Of a stretch of DNA of 58,095 nt, positions 18,627 through 28,388 are shown one piece after another. Both the position numbers and the translations under genes were made by a program. The stretch's first letter is position 1; each line of letters starts with the position of its first letter. The notes under the pieces were generated by a model that was not told the DNA's origin, did no database searches, and was given only the letters and a program-made list of their open reading frames with translations. This stretch comes from Pseudomonadota bacterium (GTDB lineage: Bacteria > Desulfobacterota > Desulfobulbia > Desulfobulbales > SURF-16): contig JAHIVT010000044.1 in NCBI GenBank assembly GCA_018816555.1, positions 1 through 58,095 of the forward strand, given 5' to 3'.

Positions 18627-20756
18627 CTACAAACGGAATTTATCCACCTGCCCCTGCAGTTCGGTGGCAAAAGTAGACAACTCACTGGCAGCGCTTTTGA
18701 TGACCGCCGCATTCTGGGCACCGGCCCCACATACCCTTTTAATGCCATTGATATTTTCTGAAATTTCTCCGGCTCCGACAGCCGCGCCTTTGATACTGGC
18801 AATGACCTCCTGCTCAAGATTGATGGAAAGCTGACGGATATTGCCGGAAACACCGTCAACGCCGAGGGCGGTGCCGGCAATGGTGCGGGCGATCTCGCCC
18901 ACCGTGGCGGTCTGCTGTTCAACCGCGGCGGCAATGGTGGTATTGATCTCATTGATATCCTCATTGATATGGGAAACCTCCTCGATCACATCAACCACGG
19001 ACCTGGTCCTTGACTGCATATCCTGAATCTGCCGGGCAATATTTTCCGTGGCCTCGGCTGTCTGCTTGGCCAGATCCTTCACCTCATTGGCCACCACGGC
19101 AAAACCTTTACCCGCCTCGCCGGCCCGGGCCGCCTCAATGGTGGCGTTCAAAGCAAGGAGTTTGGTCTGCTCGGTTATCTCGGTAATGACGTTTACCACA
19201 TTACCGATATCCCTTGCCGCCTGATCAAGCTCGGCGATCAGAATCTTGGAGGCATCACTTTTATCCTTGCCGTTGCTGGAAAAAGTCTGGGCCTTGGTGC
19301 AGTTCTCAGCCACCTCCTTTATCGAGGTGGACATCTCCTCAATAGCGGCAGCCACGTTGTTGACATTGGCCGACATCTCGCCGGCCGCAGCGGAAATTTC
19401 CTGGGTTTTGGCAGACATCATAACTGCAGTATCAGAGACAGCCTGGATATTGGCAGTGATCACTTCCGTGGCGCTGGCGGTTGACGCAGTTTCTTCCTTT
19501 AATTGCCCGGCGGCCCCGGACAGTTCTTCGGAAGCGGCAAAAAGCTCTTCCGAAGATGCGGTCACCTGACCGCTTTTTTCGGCAATACTGCCCATAATCA
19601 ACCGCAGTTTGGCAGCCATACCGTTCAGCGCCTGGGCCAGCTTGCCGACCTCGTCATTTTGCTCAATTTCCAGCTTCTCCCGCAGATCACCGTCGGCGAT
19701 CTTTCCGGCAAAAGCAACCCCCATGACCAGGGGGCCGGCAATCTTTCTGGCGATGAGAACGGAAAGAACAACACCTGAACAGATCGTTATCAGGGCGATA
19801 AGCAGGACATTGCGCTTTGCCTTGGTGGCGCTGTCCAGCATGATGGCATCCGTCATCATATTGGCATCAACCTCATTCTTGACTTTGGCCAGTGCCTCCT
19901 GCACCTGAGCCAGGGCGGGAAGGGTGCGCTGCACGTATATATCGTTGGCCGTTTTCATGCCGGCAAGATCTTTAACGGCTTCGCTTCGGACACCACCAAG
20001 GATATGTTCGATTTCATGGAGGGCGGGCAGGGTGACGGTGGTCAGTATCTCGCGACTGCGTACTTTGTCATTCTCATGCCAATATTTCTTGAGATCCAGC
20101 ACCGACTGATGGAGTTTTTCATGGGGCGCGATGAGGCTTTTTATGGCAGGTTCAAGTTCCGGTCCAATGGCGATGGCATTACGTGCGCCATCCCCGTAAA
20201 GCCAGACACCAAGCCCGCATTTATGGGGATCCGTCTCCACATCAAAATCTGCGGCAACGCCGTTGAACACATCATTGATCTTATCGATGAACCGCAGATG
20301 ATCAATCTCCCGCTCAGCCAGAACAGACGGCAGGTTGGGATCGGCCAGGTGGAAATTCTTTTTTATGTCGGCGGCTGAGGTATGCAGGTCGTAGTGCACA
20401 TTTTCAATTGCCTTCAGATAAGGGGCAATGGAGGGAACCCTTTGTTCCGCTTCCTTGCGGTGTTCTCCATAAAGCCATTGACCAAAGGCGCACTTGTGGT
20501 CATCAACCTGCACATCCAGCTCCTGCTTGCTGTTTTCCGTCAAAAAGGAACTGACTTTTTTCATCCAGTTGAGGTGGGCGATTTCCGCCGCAGCAATATC
20601 AGCCCGCATGCTGTTGCCTTCAATAACCTCATGGGCGTTAAAGACAATATTCTTGATACCGGCATAGGAGACCAGGCCGATAACGGCTGTCATGACTAAA
20701 ATGAGTCCAAACGCCACGCCAAGCTTGAGAGAAAGCGAGAGATCCTTCCACCGCAT
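18627..20756 (-). CDS. Methyl-accepting chemotaxis protein with two CZB modules in the sensor region
   Basis: The 709-residue receptor has a first membrane segment at about residues 11-32 and a second at about 318-340 ([19 protein letters not shown]), then HAMP and a full signalling domain with the hairpin tip [20 protein letters not shown]. The region between the membrane segments holds two CZB-like zinc-binding repeats: HLNW...[13 protein letters not shown]...HYDLH and HLRF...[13 protein letters not shown]...HEKLH. CZB is usually cytoplasmic and C-terminal, so this placement is unusual. The ATG at 20756 follows AGGAGG. The gene ends in TAG after a typical [10 protein letters not shown] tail. 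Confidence 0.93.
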   Translation of the reverse strand: MRWKDLSLSLKLGVAFGLILVMTAVIGLVSYAGIKNIVFNAHEVIEGNSMRADIAAAEIAHLNWMKKVSSFLTENSKQELDVQVDDHKCAFGQWLYGEHRKEAEQRVPSIAPYLKAIENVHYDLHTSAADIKKNFHLADPNLPSVLAEREIDHLRFIDKINDVFNGVAADFDVETDPHKCGLGVWLYGDGARNAIAIGPELEPAIKSLIAPHEKLHQSVLDLKKYWHENDKVRSREILTTVTLPALHEIEHILGGVRSEAVKDLAGMKTANDIYVQRTLPALAQVQEALAKVKNEVDANMMTDAIMLDSATKAKRNVLLIALITICSGVVLSVLIARKIAGPLVMGVAFAGKIADGDLREKLEIEQNDEVGKLAQALNGMAAKLRLIMGSIAEKSGQVTASSEELFAASEELSGAAGQLKEETASTASATEVITANIQAVSDTAVMMSAKTQEISAAAGEMSANVNNVAAAIEEMSTSIKEVAENCTKAQTFSSNGKDKSDASKILIAELDQAARDIGNVVNVITEITEQTKLLALNATIEAARAGEAGKGFAVVANEVKDLAKQTAEATENIARQIQDMQSRTRSVVDVIEEVSHINEDINEINTTIAAAVEQQTATVGEIARTIAGTALGVDGVSGNIRQLSINLEQEVIASIKGAAVGAGEISENINGIKRVCGAGAQNAAVIKSAASELSTFATELQGQVDKFRL

Positions 20757-20799
20757 CAACTTATCCTCCTGGAATGCATTAAATTTTGATTGCCCAACA

Positions 20800-20829
20800 A
20801 GGATATCACAGAAAAAAACGGAAAATCAA
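20800..20829 (-). promoter_or_regulatory. Sigma-70-type promoter for the chemoreceptor gene
   Basis: On the minus strand TTGATT (20829-20824) is followed after 18 bases by TATCCT (20805-20800), about 45 bases upstream of the ATG. The rest of the gap 20757-20931 shows nothing else that I can name. Confidence 0.45.
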
Positions 20830-20931
20830 TTTTTTACCTGCAAAATAGTCGCGTCAGGCTTTTTTAACCCTATTCGCTTCTCTTAAATGATTGGATTTTC
20901 ATCACCCGCCAAACTGATGCCACACAAAATA

Positions 20932-21420
20932 CTAGTCAAGCAGCGGCACGAGCAAAACCGGAACTCTGCTTTTGCGCACCACTCTTTTCGCTACGCTGCC
21001 CAGAAAGGTATATTCCAGGGCACCCTTGCCATGGGTGCCCATGACAATCACATCGGCATGGAGCTGGTCGGCCACCTGGAGAATCACGGCGGCGGGATGC
21101 CCATGTTTCACCATGACGCTGCTCAACCTCTGCAAACCCTCGGGCTCTTCGGCCTACTCTTCCCTGGCAAATTTCTCCAGTCTTATCTTGATGAGGCTGC
21201 GCGCTTTCTCCTCGTGCTGTTGCTCGAACCTGTCGAGGCTTCCCGCTCCCATGATGGTGGAAACATAGCCGCGGATCGAGGCATCCACCTCGGGGACTAC
21301 GTGCAGCAACTGAAGTTGTGCATTGCTCAGGCGGGCCATCATCACCGCGTGCTGAAAGGCAAAAACGGAATTCGGCGTAAGGTCGGTGGCAACCAGGATG
21401 TTGCGGTAATTCTGCAGCAT
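20932..21420 (-). pseudogene. UspA-family protein interrupted by one in-frame TAG (TRAP-associated)
   Basis: Read through, the frame gives 162 residues of a universal stress protein. The N-terminal half has NILVATDLTPNSVFAFQHAV and the C-terminal half has VIVMGTHGKGALEYTFLGSV with the ATP-binding G-2x-G-9x-G(S/T) pattern. A single TAG (21156-21154, codon 89) follows KFAREE and precedes AEEPEGLQRL in the same frame, with no other lesion. The gene has a good GGAGA ribosome site and lies last in the TRAP operon, like TeaD with TeaABC. It may be a recent nonsense mutation, a sequencing error, or suppressed. It also ends in TAG. Confidence 0.8.
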
Positions 21421-21503
21421 GGGAATCTCCTCGAAACTGCGAAAAAAGGGTAAGACAAGGGAAAATCCTTCAGCTTATCATCAAATTGAACGGCCCGGAA
21501 AGT

Positions 21504-21530
21504 AAAGGGGAGACACAAATGCCTCCCTTT
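21504..21530 (-). terminator. Weak terminator-like hairpin between dctP and uspA
   Basis: On the minus strand GGGAG and CTCCC, extended by A:T pairs on the outside, enclose a 10-base loop, and CTTTACTTT follows. It lies just after the dctP stop and could reduce read-through into uspA. Confidence 0.35.
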
Positions 21531-21552
21531 TTTGATCTGAGAAAAAAATTCC

Positions 21553-22533
21553 TTATTTGCCGGCCGCCAGAGCGCCCTCAATCAGATCCTTGCCGATGCT
21601 GTCATAAAACTCCGGATAGATGGCCATCAGCTTGTCTTTCCAGGCCTGGCGCTGTTCCTGGGTCAGGTCGATCACCGTGGTGCCGGCCGTCTTGATCTCG
21701 CCCAGATATTTTTCGTCAAGTTCCACGGCCAGTTTGTTGGCATAAACGGTTGATTCCTTCATGGCCTGGGTGATGAGTTCACGCTGCGGGTCGCTCAGTT
21801 TTTTCCAGAAAAGTTTGCTGGCCACCACCATATAACCGAGATAGCCGTGGTTGGTCATGGTCAGATCCTTCTGCACCTCATAGAACTTCTGGGTATAAAA
21901 GTTGGACAGTGGATTTTCGCAGGCATCAACCACCCCCTGCTGCAGGGCGCTGTAAACCTCGGAAAACGGCAGCACCTGGGGATTGGCATTGAGCGCCTTG
22001 AACTGGGCCTCAAGCACCTTGGAGGACATGATACGGAACTTCAGGCCGGCCGCATCCTCGGGTTTGATCAAGGGCTTGTTGGCAGACATCTGTTTGAAAC
22101 CATTGTCCCAGTAAGCCATGCCGACAATCCCTTTCTTTTCCACCATTTTGAGCAATTTCTGGCCGACGTCGCCGTTCAGCACCTTATGCAGATGATCATT
22201 GTCGTTGAACAGAAAGGGCAGATCGAAAAGCTCGAGTTGCGGCACAAAGGTGGTGAATTTGGAGAAGCTTGGCGCCGCCATCTGCAGGGCGTTCATGGTG
22301 ATGGCTTCCAGGGCGGCGCGATCGTCATAAAGGGACGCATTTGGATAGACCTCAACCTTGATTTCACCCTTTGAGCGTTCTTCCACCAGCTTTTTGAAGT
22401 ATTCGGCGGCCTGTCCCTTGGGAGTATCCACCGCAACGACATGGGCGAACTTAATAACCAGCGGCCCGGCACATACCGGGGATGCGGCCAGCAGCACTAT
22501 CATCAGACCGACAAGAAAATCAAATTTACGCAT
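21553..22533 (-). CDS. dctP: TRAP transporter solute-binding protein DctP (C4-dicarboxylate type)
   Basis: The 326-residue protein starts at the ATG at 22533 after AGAGGAGG and has a signal peptide (FLVGLMIVLLAASPVCAG). The mature part has the DctP hallmarks VIKFAHVVAVDTPKG, LKFRIMSSKVLEAQ with the substrate-carboxylate Arg, and the conserved LQQGVVDACENPLSNFY followed by VQKDLTMTNHGYLGY. It binds a dicarboxylate-like acid in the periplasm for the DctQM membrane subunits. A longer open frame exists upstream to the dctM stop, but signal peptide and ribosome site fix this start. Confidence 0.93.
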   Translation of the reverse strand: MRKFDFLVGLMIVLLAASPVCAGPLVIKFAHVVAVDTPKGQAAEYFKKLVEERSKGEIKVEVYPNASLYDDRAALEAITMNALQMAAPSFSKFTTFVPQLELFDLPFLFNDNDHLHKVLNGDVGQKLLKMVEKKGIVGMAYWDNGFKQMSANKPLIKPEDAAGLKFRIMSSKVLEAQFKALNANPQVLPFSEVYSALQQGVVDACENPLSNFYTQKFYEVQKDLTMTNHGYLGYMVVASKLFWKKLSDPQRELITQAMKESTVYANKLAVELDEKYLGEIKTAGTTVIDLTQEQRQAWKDKLMAIYPEFYDSIGKDLIEGALAAGK

Positions 22534-22653
22534 TGCATATCCTCCTCTTGAAAGGTTGTTTCCGGCTGCAGACATGATGACTGCAGCAATTGTGAAGGGT
22601 ATTCCCATGAATTTTTTATGCGGAAAAGAATAAGCTGCCGGCAGACAGACTGG

Positions 22654-23925
22654 CTAACCTCCGTACATCAGTTTTGGGAGCCACAGGGAGATGAGCGGGA
22701 CGTACGTGACGAAGAACAGACCGATCAGCAGGGCGAAGAACCAGGGAACCGATGCCTTGACCACATCCCCGAGGCTGAGGCCGGAAATGCCGCTGGCCAC
22801 GAAAAGGTTAAGCCCCACCGGAGGGGTGAGCATACCGATCTCCATGTTGACGGTGATAATCACCCCCAGGTGGATCGGATCAATTCCCAGCTTCATGGCC
22901 ACGGGAAAGATAAGCGGGGCGATGATCATGATCAGGCTGGACGGTTCCATGAAGTTTCCCGCCAGCAGGAGCAGCAGATTGACGAAGATCAGAAAGGTGT
23001 ACTTGTTGAGGTTCATGCCGATGATCCAGGCCGCCAGTTGCTGGGGGATCTGCTGAATGGTCAGCAGGTAAGCGAAAAGCATGGCGTTGGCGATAATGAA
23101 CATGATCATGGCCGCAGTGGCTGCCGATGACTTGATCACCTCGGGAATCTGCTTCCAGGTGAGATCCCGGTAAATGAACTTCACCACGAAAAAACCATAC
23201 ATGGCAGCAACGGCAGCTGCTTCGGTGGGGGTAAACAGGCCACCGTAGATGCCGCCGATGATGATGATAATGACGAACAAACCCCAGATGGCATCCTTGA
23301 AAGAGTCCCAGATCTCTCTGTTTGAAGCGCGCTTGGTTTTCTTGAATCCCCCTTTCACCGCGGCGATATAAGTGACCAGCATCAGCATAGCGCCAAGGAA
23401 AATACCGGGGACCACCCCGGCCATGAACAGTTTACCGATGGACTGATCCACAGTAACCCCATAGACGATGAGGATGATGGAGGGGGGAATGAGGATGCCG
23501 AGTGAACCGGAACAGACAATGGCGCCCACGGAAAAATTATCGCTGTAGCCGTCAGCGCGGATGGCGCCGATCATGATCGAGCCTATGGCAGCCACCGTGG
23601 CAGGGGAAGAACCGCTCACCGCGGCAAAGATAATACAGGCAAAAATCGCCGACATCGGCAGTCCGCCGGGCAGGTGACCCACCAGTGCCCGGGCAAAGCG
23701 GATGATACGCTTGGCTGCCCCACCCTAGGAGAGGAAGTTGCCCGCCAGAACGAACAGAGGAATGGCCATCAGAGCGAATTTATCCAGGGAGGTGAACATC
23801 TTCTGGGCAATGATCAGGGTGGGCTGATCGGTAAACAGCAGCATGGTAATGGTGGTGGACAGACCCAGTGCCACGGCAATGGGCACACCAATCAGCAGCA
23901 GACCGAAGAGGACAATGGTTGCCAT
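22654..23925 (-). pseudogene. dctM: TRAP transporter large permease DctM with one in-frame TAG
   Basis: The frame encodes 423 residues, the normal DctM length, with about 12 membrane segments. Landmarks are ALMAIPLFVLAGNFLS near the N-terminus, VSGSSPATVAAIGSIMIGA, and PPVGLNLFVASGISG near the C-terminus. A TAG at 23727-23725 (codon 67) falls between NFLS and GGAAKRIIRFARALVGH in the same frame. All flanking sequence is intact, so the lesion is a point change at most. Family members often have a polar residue at this turn. It begins 4 bases after dctQ and ends in TAG after LPKLMYGG. Without suppression the transporter would be dead. Confidence 0.85.
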
Positions 23926-23929
23926 ATTT

Positions 23930-24442
23930 TCAGTGCTCCTTCATGACCATGTCATAGGAAAACTGGTCTCTCGGGGTTTTCAGGGTCTTGATGATTTTGA
24001 GGATAACCTGATACGAGGCGATGGTCATGGAGACCGGAACACAGGAGTAGATAAGCCAGAAGGGCAGGTTCAGATCAACGGAATTCTGTTCCAGTTCAAA
24101 GTTGAAGACACAGAAGTTATAGCCCCAGACGATCAGGGCAATCAGGTAAGAAACGATGATGATCAGGCTGAAGGTGAGGAGGATTTTGGCTATTTTCGGT
24201 TGCAGCTTCTGGATGACGATAGTCACCCCAAGATGCATGCCGATTTTAAAGCCGTAAGCGGCCCCGAAAAGGGCGCTCCAGATGAACAGGTAAGAGGTCA
24301 TTTCCCCGGCCCAGCTCAGCGACATATTGAAGCCGTAACGAAGCACGTTGATGAAAGCAACCAGGGTCGCCAGAGACATGCTAACCATCATCACCGTAGT
24401 ACTGAAAATCTCGAGATATCTGTCCAATCTTTCAAAAAACAT
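23930..24442 (-). CDS. dctQ: TRAP transporter small permease DctQ
   Basis: This 170-residue protein with four membrane segments matches DctQ in size and in the motif RYGFNMSLSWAGEMTSYLFI, followed by GAAYGFKIGMHLGV. I use the ATG at 24442 (MFFERLDRYLEIF), which has CGGAG upstream; the frame is open up to 24553 but the extra residues look noncoding. It is the first gene of the dctQ-dctM-dctP-uspA operon; this order, with dctP after the permeases, is less common than dctPQM. Confidence 0.9.
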   Translation of the reverse strand: MFFERLDRYLEIFSTTVMMVSMSLATLVAFINVLRYGFNMSLSWAGEMTSYLFIWSALFGAAYGFKIGMHLGVTIVIQKLQPKIAKILLTFSLIIIVSYLIALIVWGYNFCVFNFELEQNSVDLNLPFWLIYSCVPVSMTIASYQVILKIIKTLKTPRDQFSYDMVMKEH

Positions 24443-25070
24443 CAGAAGCCGCTCCGAGTTTGCCGGTTGAAAAAAAGTTTTCCCCCCTTTGTTTGCATAC
24501 TGAACGGTGAGGGTAAAACAACCATTGTTGCCTGCCCTCCGCTCACCCTTCATTCCGAGTGGGCTGGCAGAGCGGGCGATAAAAAGGTGAGCAGACAGAA
24601 AAGAAGGGTGGGAGAAAGGTAATCCCCTTGCCGACCATCTTTAGAAAAACCAGGACAACCCGAAATCCCATATGATGGAAGTTTATCGTCTCCTATCATT
24701 TTATATTGAAAGGGCAATTCATCTGTCAACCACAAATCAATTCTGCTTTGCGCGTTATGCTACGAGAGCGCCGGTAGTCCTCACCGTTAAAATCCGTATG
24801 ATAATCATAAGTTACCGGCTAACCATTCAAATTAATGAGAATATATTTCAATATTATTACCACCTTACCAGACGGATAAATGCCCCTAAAAAGAGAACTA
24901 AATATTCCAAGGCGGCTAAAATGATTGTGCGTTTTTTACAGGGAAATCCATTTTTCTTTTGCATCATCTCATTTTTCAGTGGATACTTGGCCCCTCATTA
25001 AATGGCAAGGCAGCGATGAAACCTTCCTGTCCTGCAAGACGGATCAAAAAAAATCCTGACCAGTAAAAAT
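24443..25070. promoter_or_regulatory. 628-bp intergenic region between dctQ and cobQ with a Fur-like palindrome
   Basis: No convincing gene is seen. ATGATAATCAT (24798-24808) is a perfect palindrome like the core of a Fur box, and it lies inside a 7-bp inverted repeat, GCCGGTA (24770-24776) and TACCGGC (24813-24819). No cobalamin riboswitch boxes are visible before cobQ. The remainder is AT-rich divergent promoter sequence. Confidence 0.35.
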
Positions 25071-26591
25071 ATGCCCCTGTCACTTGCCCAGCTCTTCAAC
25101 AAAAACACAACGGTTCGCACCCCGGCCCTCATGTTCCAGGGCACCTGCTCCAATGCCGGAAAATCAATTCTCACGGCCGCCCTGTGCCGCATTCTCCTGC
25201 AGGACGGTGTATCGGTGGCGCCTTTCAAGTCACAGAATATGTCGCTCAACTCCTTTGTCACCAGAAATGGTGAAGAAATGGGCCGGGCTCAGGCGGTACA
25301 GGCCCAAGCGGCCCGGCTTGACCCGGATGTTCGCATGAACCCTGTGCTGATCAAACCAAACAGCGATACCGGCAGCCAGATCATCGTCATGGGCAGACCG
25401 GTGGGCAATATGAACGTGGCAAACTACCTCGAATACAAACCAGAGGCATTTCTGCAGGCCACCCGGGCTTATGATGCCCTGGCAGCGGAGCATGATGTCA
25501 TCATCATGGAAGGGGCGGGCAGTCCGGCGGAAGTGAACCTCAAGCACCATGACATTGTCAACATGCCCATGGCCCGTTACGCCAGTGCCAAGGTGCTGCT
25601 GGTCGGCGATATCGACCGGGGCGGCGTCTTTGCCTCCCTGCTCGGCACCATGGAAATTCTTGATCCCTGGGAGCGGGCGCTGATTGCCGGCTTTATCATC
25701 AACCGCTTCAGGGGCGATAAATCATTGCTGGACGATGCCCTGGTTTTTACCGAAAAGCGAACCGGCAGGCCGGTGCTCGGGGTGATCGACTATATTGCCG
25801 GACTGGGACTGCCGGAAGAAGACTCCGTGGGTTTTAAAAACGGCATTTATGACGGCCTGCACACAGAAGACAAGGTGCTGGAGATCGCCCTGATCGATCT
25901 GCCCCATATCGCAAATTTCACCGACATTGAACCTTTTCTGGCGGAACCGGATGTCTGCCTGCGCATCATACGCACGTCCGAAGACCTCGACGCGCCGGCA
26001 GCGGTCATTCTCCCCGGCAGCAAAAATGTGGCCACGGATCTCACCTGGCTCAACCACTCAGGACTTGCCGCAAAAATTGCCGCCCTGCGCCGGAAAAGCA
26101 CCCCCATCATCGGTATCTGCGGCGGCTTTCAGATGCTGGGCCGCCAGATCAAAGACCCCCACGGCCTGGAGTCACAGCGACAAAGCATCAATGGCCTCGG
26201 CTTCCTTGACCTGGAGACCGTACTGGCCCGGGATAAGACCTTGACCCGCCAGCAGGGAACGCACCGGCTCTCCGGCCTTTCCATCCGGGGTTATGAGATT
26301 CACCACGGCCAGACCATGTCATCCCATGCCCCCCTTCTCCTATTCTCCGATGGTCGGACCTGCGGCGTTGCATCCGATGACGGCCTGGTCTGGGGTTCCT
26401 ACCTGCACGGCATCTTTGACGACGACCACTTCCGCCGCTGGTTTCTTGACGGGCTGCGCATCAAAAAAGGGCTTGAACCCACTGGCAGAATCTGTGCTCC
26501 TTATGATCTGGAACCTGCTTTTGACCGCCTGGCTGATACCGTGCGGGCACAGCTGGACATGGATCAGGTCTATCGCCTTCTTGGTCTATGA
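25071..26591 (+). CDS. cobQ: Cobyric acid synthase CobQ/CbiP
   Basis: This 506-residue amidotransferase amidates four side chains of adenosylcobyrinic acid a,c-diamide. The N-terminal dethiobiotin-synthetase-like ATPase domain has [31 protein letters not shown] and [17 protein letters not shown]. The C-terminal class I glutaminase-like domain has the Cys nucleophile in [11 protein letters not shown] and the His in [11 protein letters not shown]. The ATG at 25071 has no strong Shine-Dalgarno sequence. It overlaps cbiB by 4 bases. Confidence 0.97.
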   Translation: MPLSLAQLFNKNTTVRTPALMFQGTCSNAGKSILTAALCRILLQDGVSVAPFKSQNMSLNSFVTRNGEEMGRAQAVQAQAARLDPDVRMNPVLIKPNSDTGSQIIVMGRPVGNMNVANYLEYKPEAFLQATRAYDALAAEHDVIIMEGAGSPAEVNLKHHDIVNMPMARYASAKVLLVGDIDRGGVFASLLGTMEILDPWERALIAGFIINRFRGDKSLLDDALVFTEKRTGRPVLGVIDYIAGLGLPEEDSVGFKNGIYDGLHTEDKVLEIALIDLPHIANFTDIEPFLAEPDVCLRIIRTSEDLDAPAAVILPGSKNVATDLTWLNHSGLAAKIAALRRKSTPIIGICGGFQMLGRQIKDPHGLESQRQSINGLGFLDLETVLARDKTLTRQQGTHRLSGLSIRGYEIHHGQTMSSHAPLLLFSDGRTCGVASDDGLVWGSYLHGIFDDDHFRRWFLDGLRIKKGLEPTGRICAPYDLEPAFDRLADTVRAQLDMDQVYRLLGL

Positions 26592-27532
26592 TGCCGCCGG
26601 CCCTGCAGATCATCCTTGCCGCATTGCTCGACCAGCTGTGGGGCGACCCCCGCTGGTTGCCGCATCCGGTCAGAGGGATAGGCGCCCTTGGCAGCAGTCT
26701 GGAGAATCTTTTCAGAAAAACCGGGCTGCCCCTGAAGGTGGCTGGCATTCTCACCCTTTTGCTCATGCTCGCCGCATCAGGCGGGATTGTGCTGCTCCTG
26801 CTTTACAGCGCCCAAAGCATCCATCCCCTTGCCGGGACAGCCGTGTCCATCCTCATTGTATACACCACCATTGCCGCCCGGGATCTGGCCCGGCACAGCA
26901 GGGCGGTTTATGCTGCCCTGCAGAACCACGACCTTAGCGAAGCCCGGCGCCGGGTGGCTATGATTGTCGGCCGAGAAACAGATAAACTGAGCGAAGAGGA
27001 GGTTGCCCGGGCCGCAGTGGAGAGCGTAGCGGAAAGCATGGTGGACGGGGTGTGTGCGCCGCTGTTTTATGCCTTTATCGGGGGACCGGCGGCGGCGATG
27101 CTTTATAAGGCGATCAACACCGCAGATTCCATGTTCGGCTATAAGAATGAAAGGTACCGGGAATTCGGTTGGGCCGCGGCCCGGCTGGATGATCTGGCAA
27201 ACTTCATCCCGGCCAGGCTCACCGGTCTGCTCGTGCCGCTGGCGGCCCTGCTGCTCGGGCTGGACGCCAAATCATCCTGGCGGATATTCTGGAGGGACAG
27301 GAAGAACCATAGCAGCCCCAACTCCGGTCATGGTGAGGCGGCCGTAGCCGGTGCGCTGGGCATCCGACTCGGCGGCAGCAGCACATACTTTGGCCGGGTG
27401 GTGGTCAAACCGACCATCGGTGATGCCCGGCAGCAGATAGCAGCCGGCCATATCCCGGCAACCAACAGACTGATGCTGCTTACCATGTCGCTCACCCTGC
27501 TGCTGCTCTCTTTATTTTCTTTTCTTCCTTAA
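26588..27532 (+). CDS. cbiB: Adenosylcobinamide-phosphate synthase CbiB/CobD
   Basis: The 314-residue membrane protein attaches the aminopropanol arm to adenosylcobyric acid. Family marks are [18 protein letters not shown] at the start, [38 protein letters not shown] and [17 protein letters not shown]. About four to five membrane segments are seen. The start ATGATG overlaps the cobQ stop, so the two cobalamin genes form a coupled pair. No other cob/cbi gene follows. Confidence 0.96.
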   Translation: MMPPALQIILAALLDQLWGDPRWLPHPVRGIGALGSSLENLFRKTGLPLKVAGILTLLLMLAASGGIVLLLLYSAQSIHPLAGTAVSILIVYTTIAARDLARHSRAVYAALQNHDLSEARRRVAMIVGRETDKLSEEEVARAAVESVAESMVDGVCAPLFYAFIGGPAAAMLYKAINTADSMFGYKNERYREFGWAAARLDDLANFIPARLTGLLVPLAALLLGLDAKSSWRIFWRDRKNHSSPNSGHGEAAVAGALGIRLGGSSTYFGRVVVKPTIGDARQQIAAGHIPATNRLMLLTMSLTLLLLSLFSFLP

Positions 27533-27601
27533 CTGAGATAACTGCCGGAAATGCAGGAGAGCACTTGATCAGATCCATTTTCCCGCTTGGTTTAGTCAGC
27601 G

Positions 27602-28318
27602 CTATCTCTTACCCAAGGCCTCTAATGCGGCAAGATAAGGGCCGAACAGTTCGTCATAATCACGGAACCCTTTTTTCAGCACCAGCGGAAAGGCCGAGAT
27701 ATCGGCTTCATTTATTACCAGATTGGCGCTGTTGGATAAGGCCTCCAGATTGTAGAGCGTATTAAATTCCTGCCCTATCAGCACGTAATAGATATATCTT
27801 CTTTTCGGCATGGACATGCCCTGCATATAGGCGTGAACAGTCGATTCGCCCAGATTTCCTTCAAAGCCGGAATGCAGAACCAAAGCGGAAAAATTTGTAA
27901 AACGCATCCGCTCGATGGCATCCTCAGGGGTGTGCGGCAACACGGCCTTATAGCCCATATCATCGAAATACTGAATGATATCGGCCTGGATCTGTTCATT
28001 CTTGACCAGAATCATCACCTGGGGCACATCTTCGAGCACCTCTCCGCTGCCCAGGTCTCCCCGCTCAAGCCAGCTGCGATCAGGTGGGCCGGGAGGCTCA
28101 GGCAGCCCGGGGCCGGCAGGAGTGGAGGAATGCCTTGCCCCCGGCTGGCGCACCCCCTCCCGGTCATCACGTTGCACCTCTATGGGCTTATGGCAATGGG
28201 GGCAGTTAAACTTCAGAGATTTACCAGGCGACAGAGCAGACACAGCATGGTCAATCTTCTGCTGCTGGCCTTCCGTTAAATTGAGTGTCTTGCCACAGTT
28301 GGGACATGCAGAAATCAT
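27602..28318 (-). CDS. Zinc-ribbon protein with degenerate receiver-like domain
   Basis: The 238-residue protein starts with a zinc ribbon (CPNCGKTLNL, then FNCPHCHKPIEVQ), continues through a proline-rich linker (about residues 60-85), and ends in a domain with the rhythm of a response-regulator receiver: PQVMILVKNEQIQADIIQYF, GYKAVLPHTPEDAIERM and FSALVLHSGFEG. The usual phosphoacceptor Asp position reads LVLHSGF, so it is probably not phosphorylated. It lies 70 bases downstream of the PilT-family ATPase on the same strand, which suggests a link to pili or motility, by inference. GAGG precedes the ATG. The stop is TAG. Confidence 0.7.
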   Translation of the reverse strand: MISACPNCGKTLNLTEGQQQKIDHAVSALSPGKSLKFNCPHCHKPIEVQRDDREGVRQPGARHSSTPAGPGLPEPPGPPDRSWLERGDLGSGEVLEDVPQVMILVKNEQIQADIIQYFDDMGYKAVLPHTPEDAIERMRFTNFSALVLHSGFEGNLGESTVHAYMQGMSMPKRRYIYYVLIGQEFNTLYNLEALSNSANLVINEADISAFPLVLKKGFRDYDELFGPYLAALEALGKR

Positions 28319-28388
28319 CGGCTACCTCATATCCTGTTATTTTATCTATCACCAAAATACTGAAAGCTGTCATGAGCAGCTGGAAAGA

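Noticed and set aside
22534-22653. Extended N-terminus of DctP fused in frame to the end of DctM
   Set aside because: The ATG at 22533 has a strong ribosome site and a signal peptide; the in-frame upstream stretch is noncoding in character.
24443-25070. Cobalamin riboswitch upstream of cobQ
   Set aside because: I could not find the B12 box or the usual stems.
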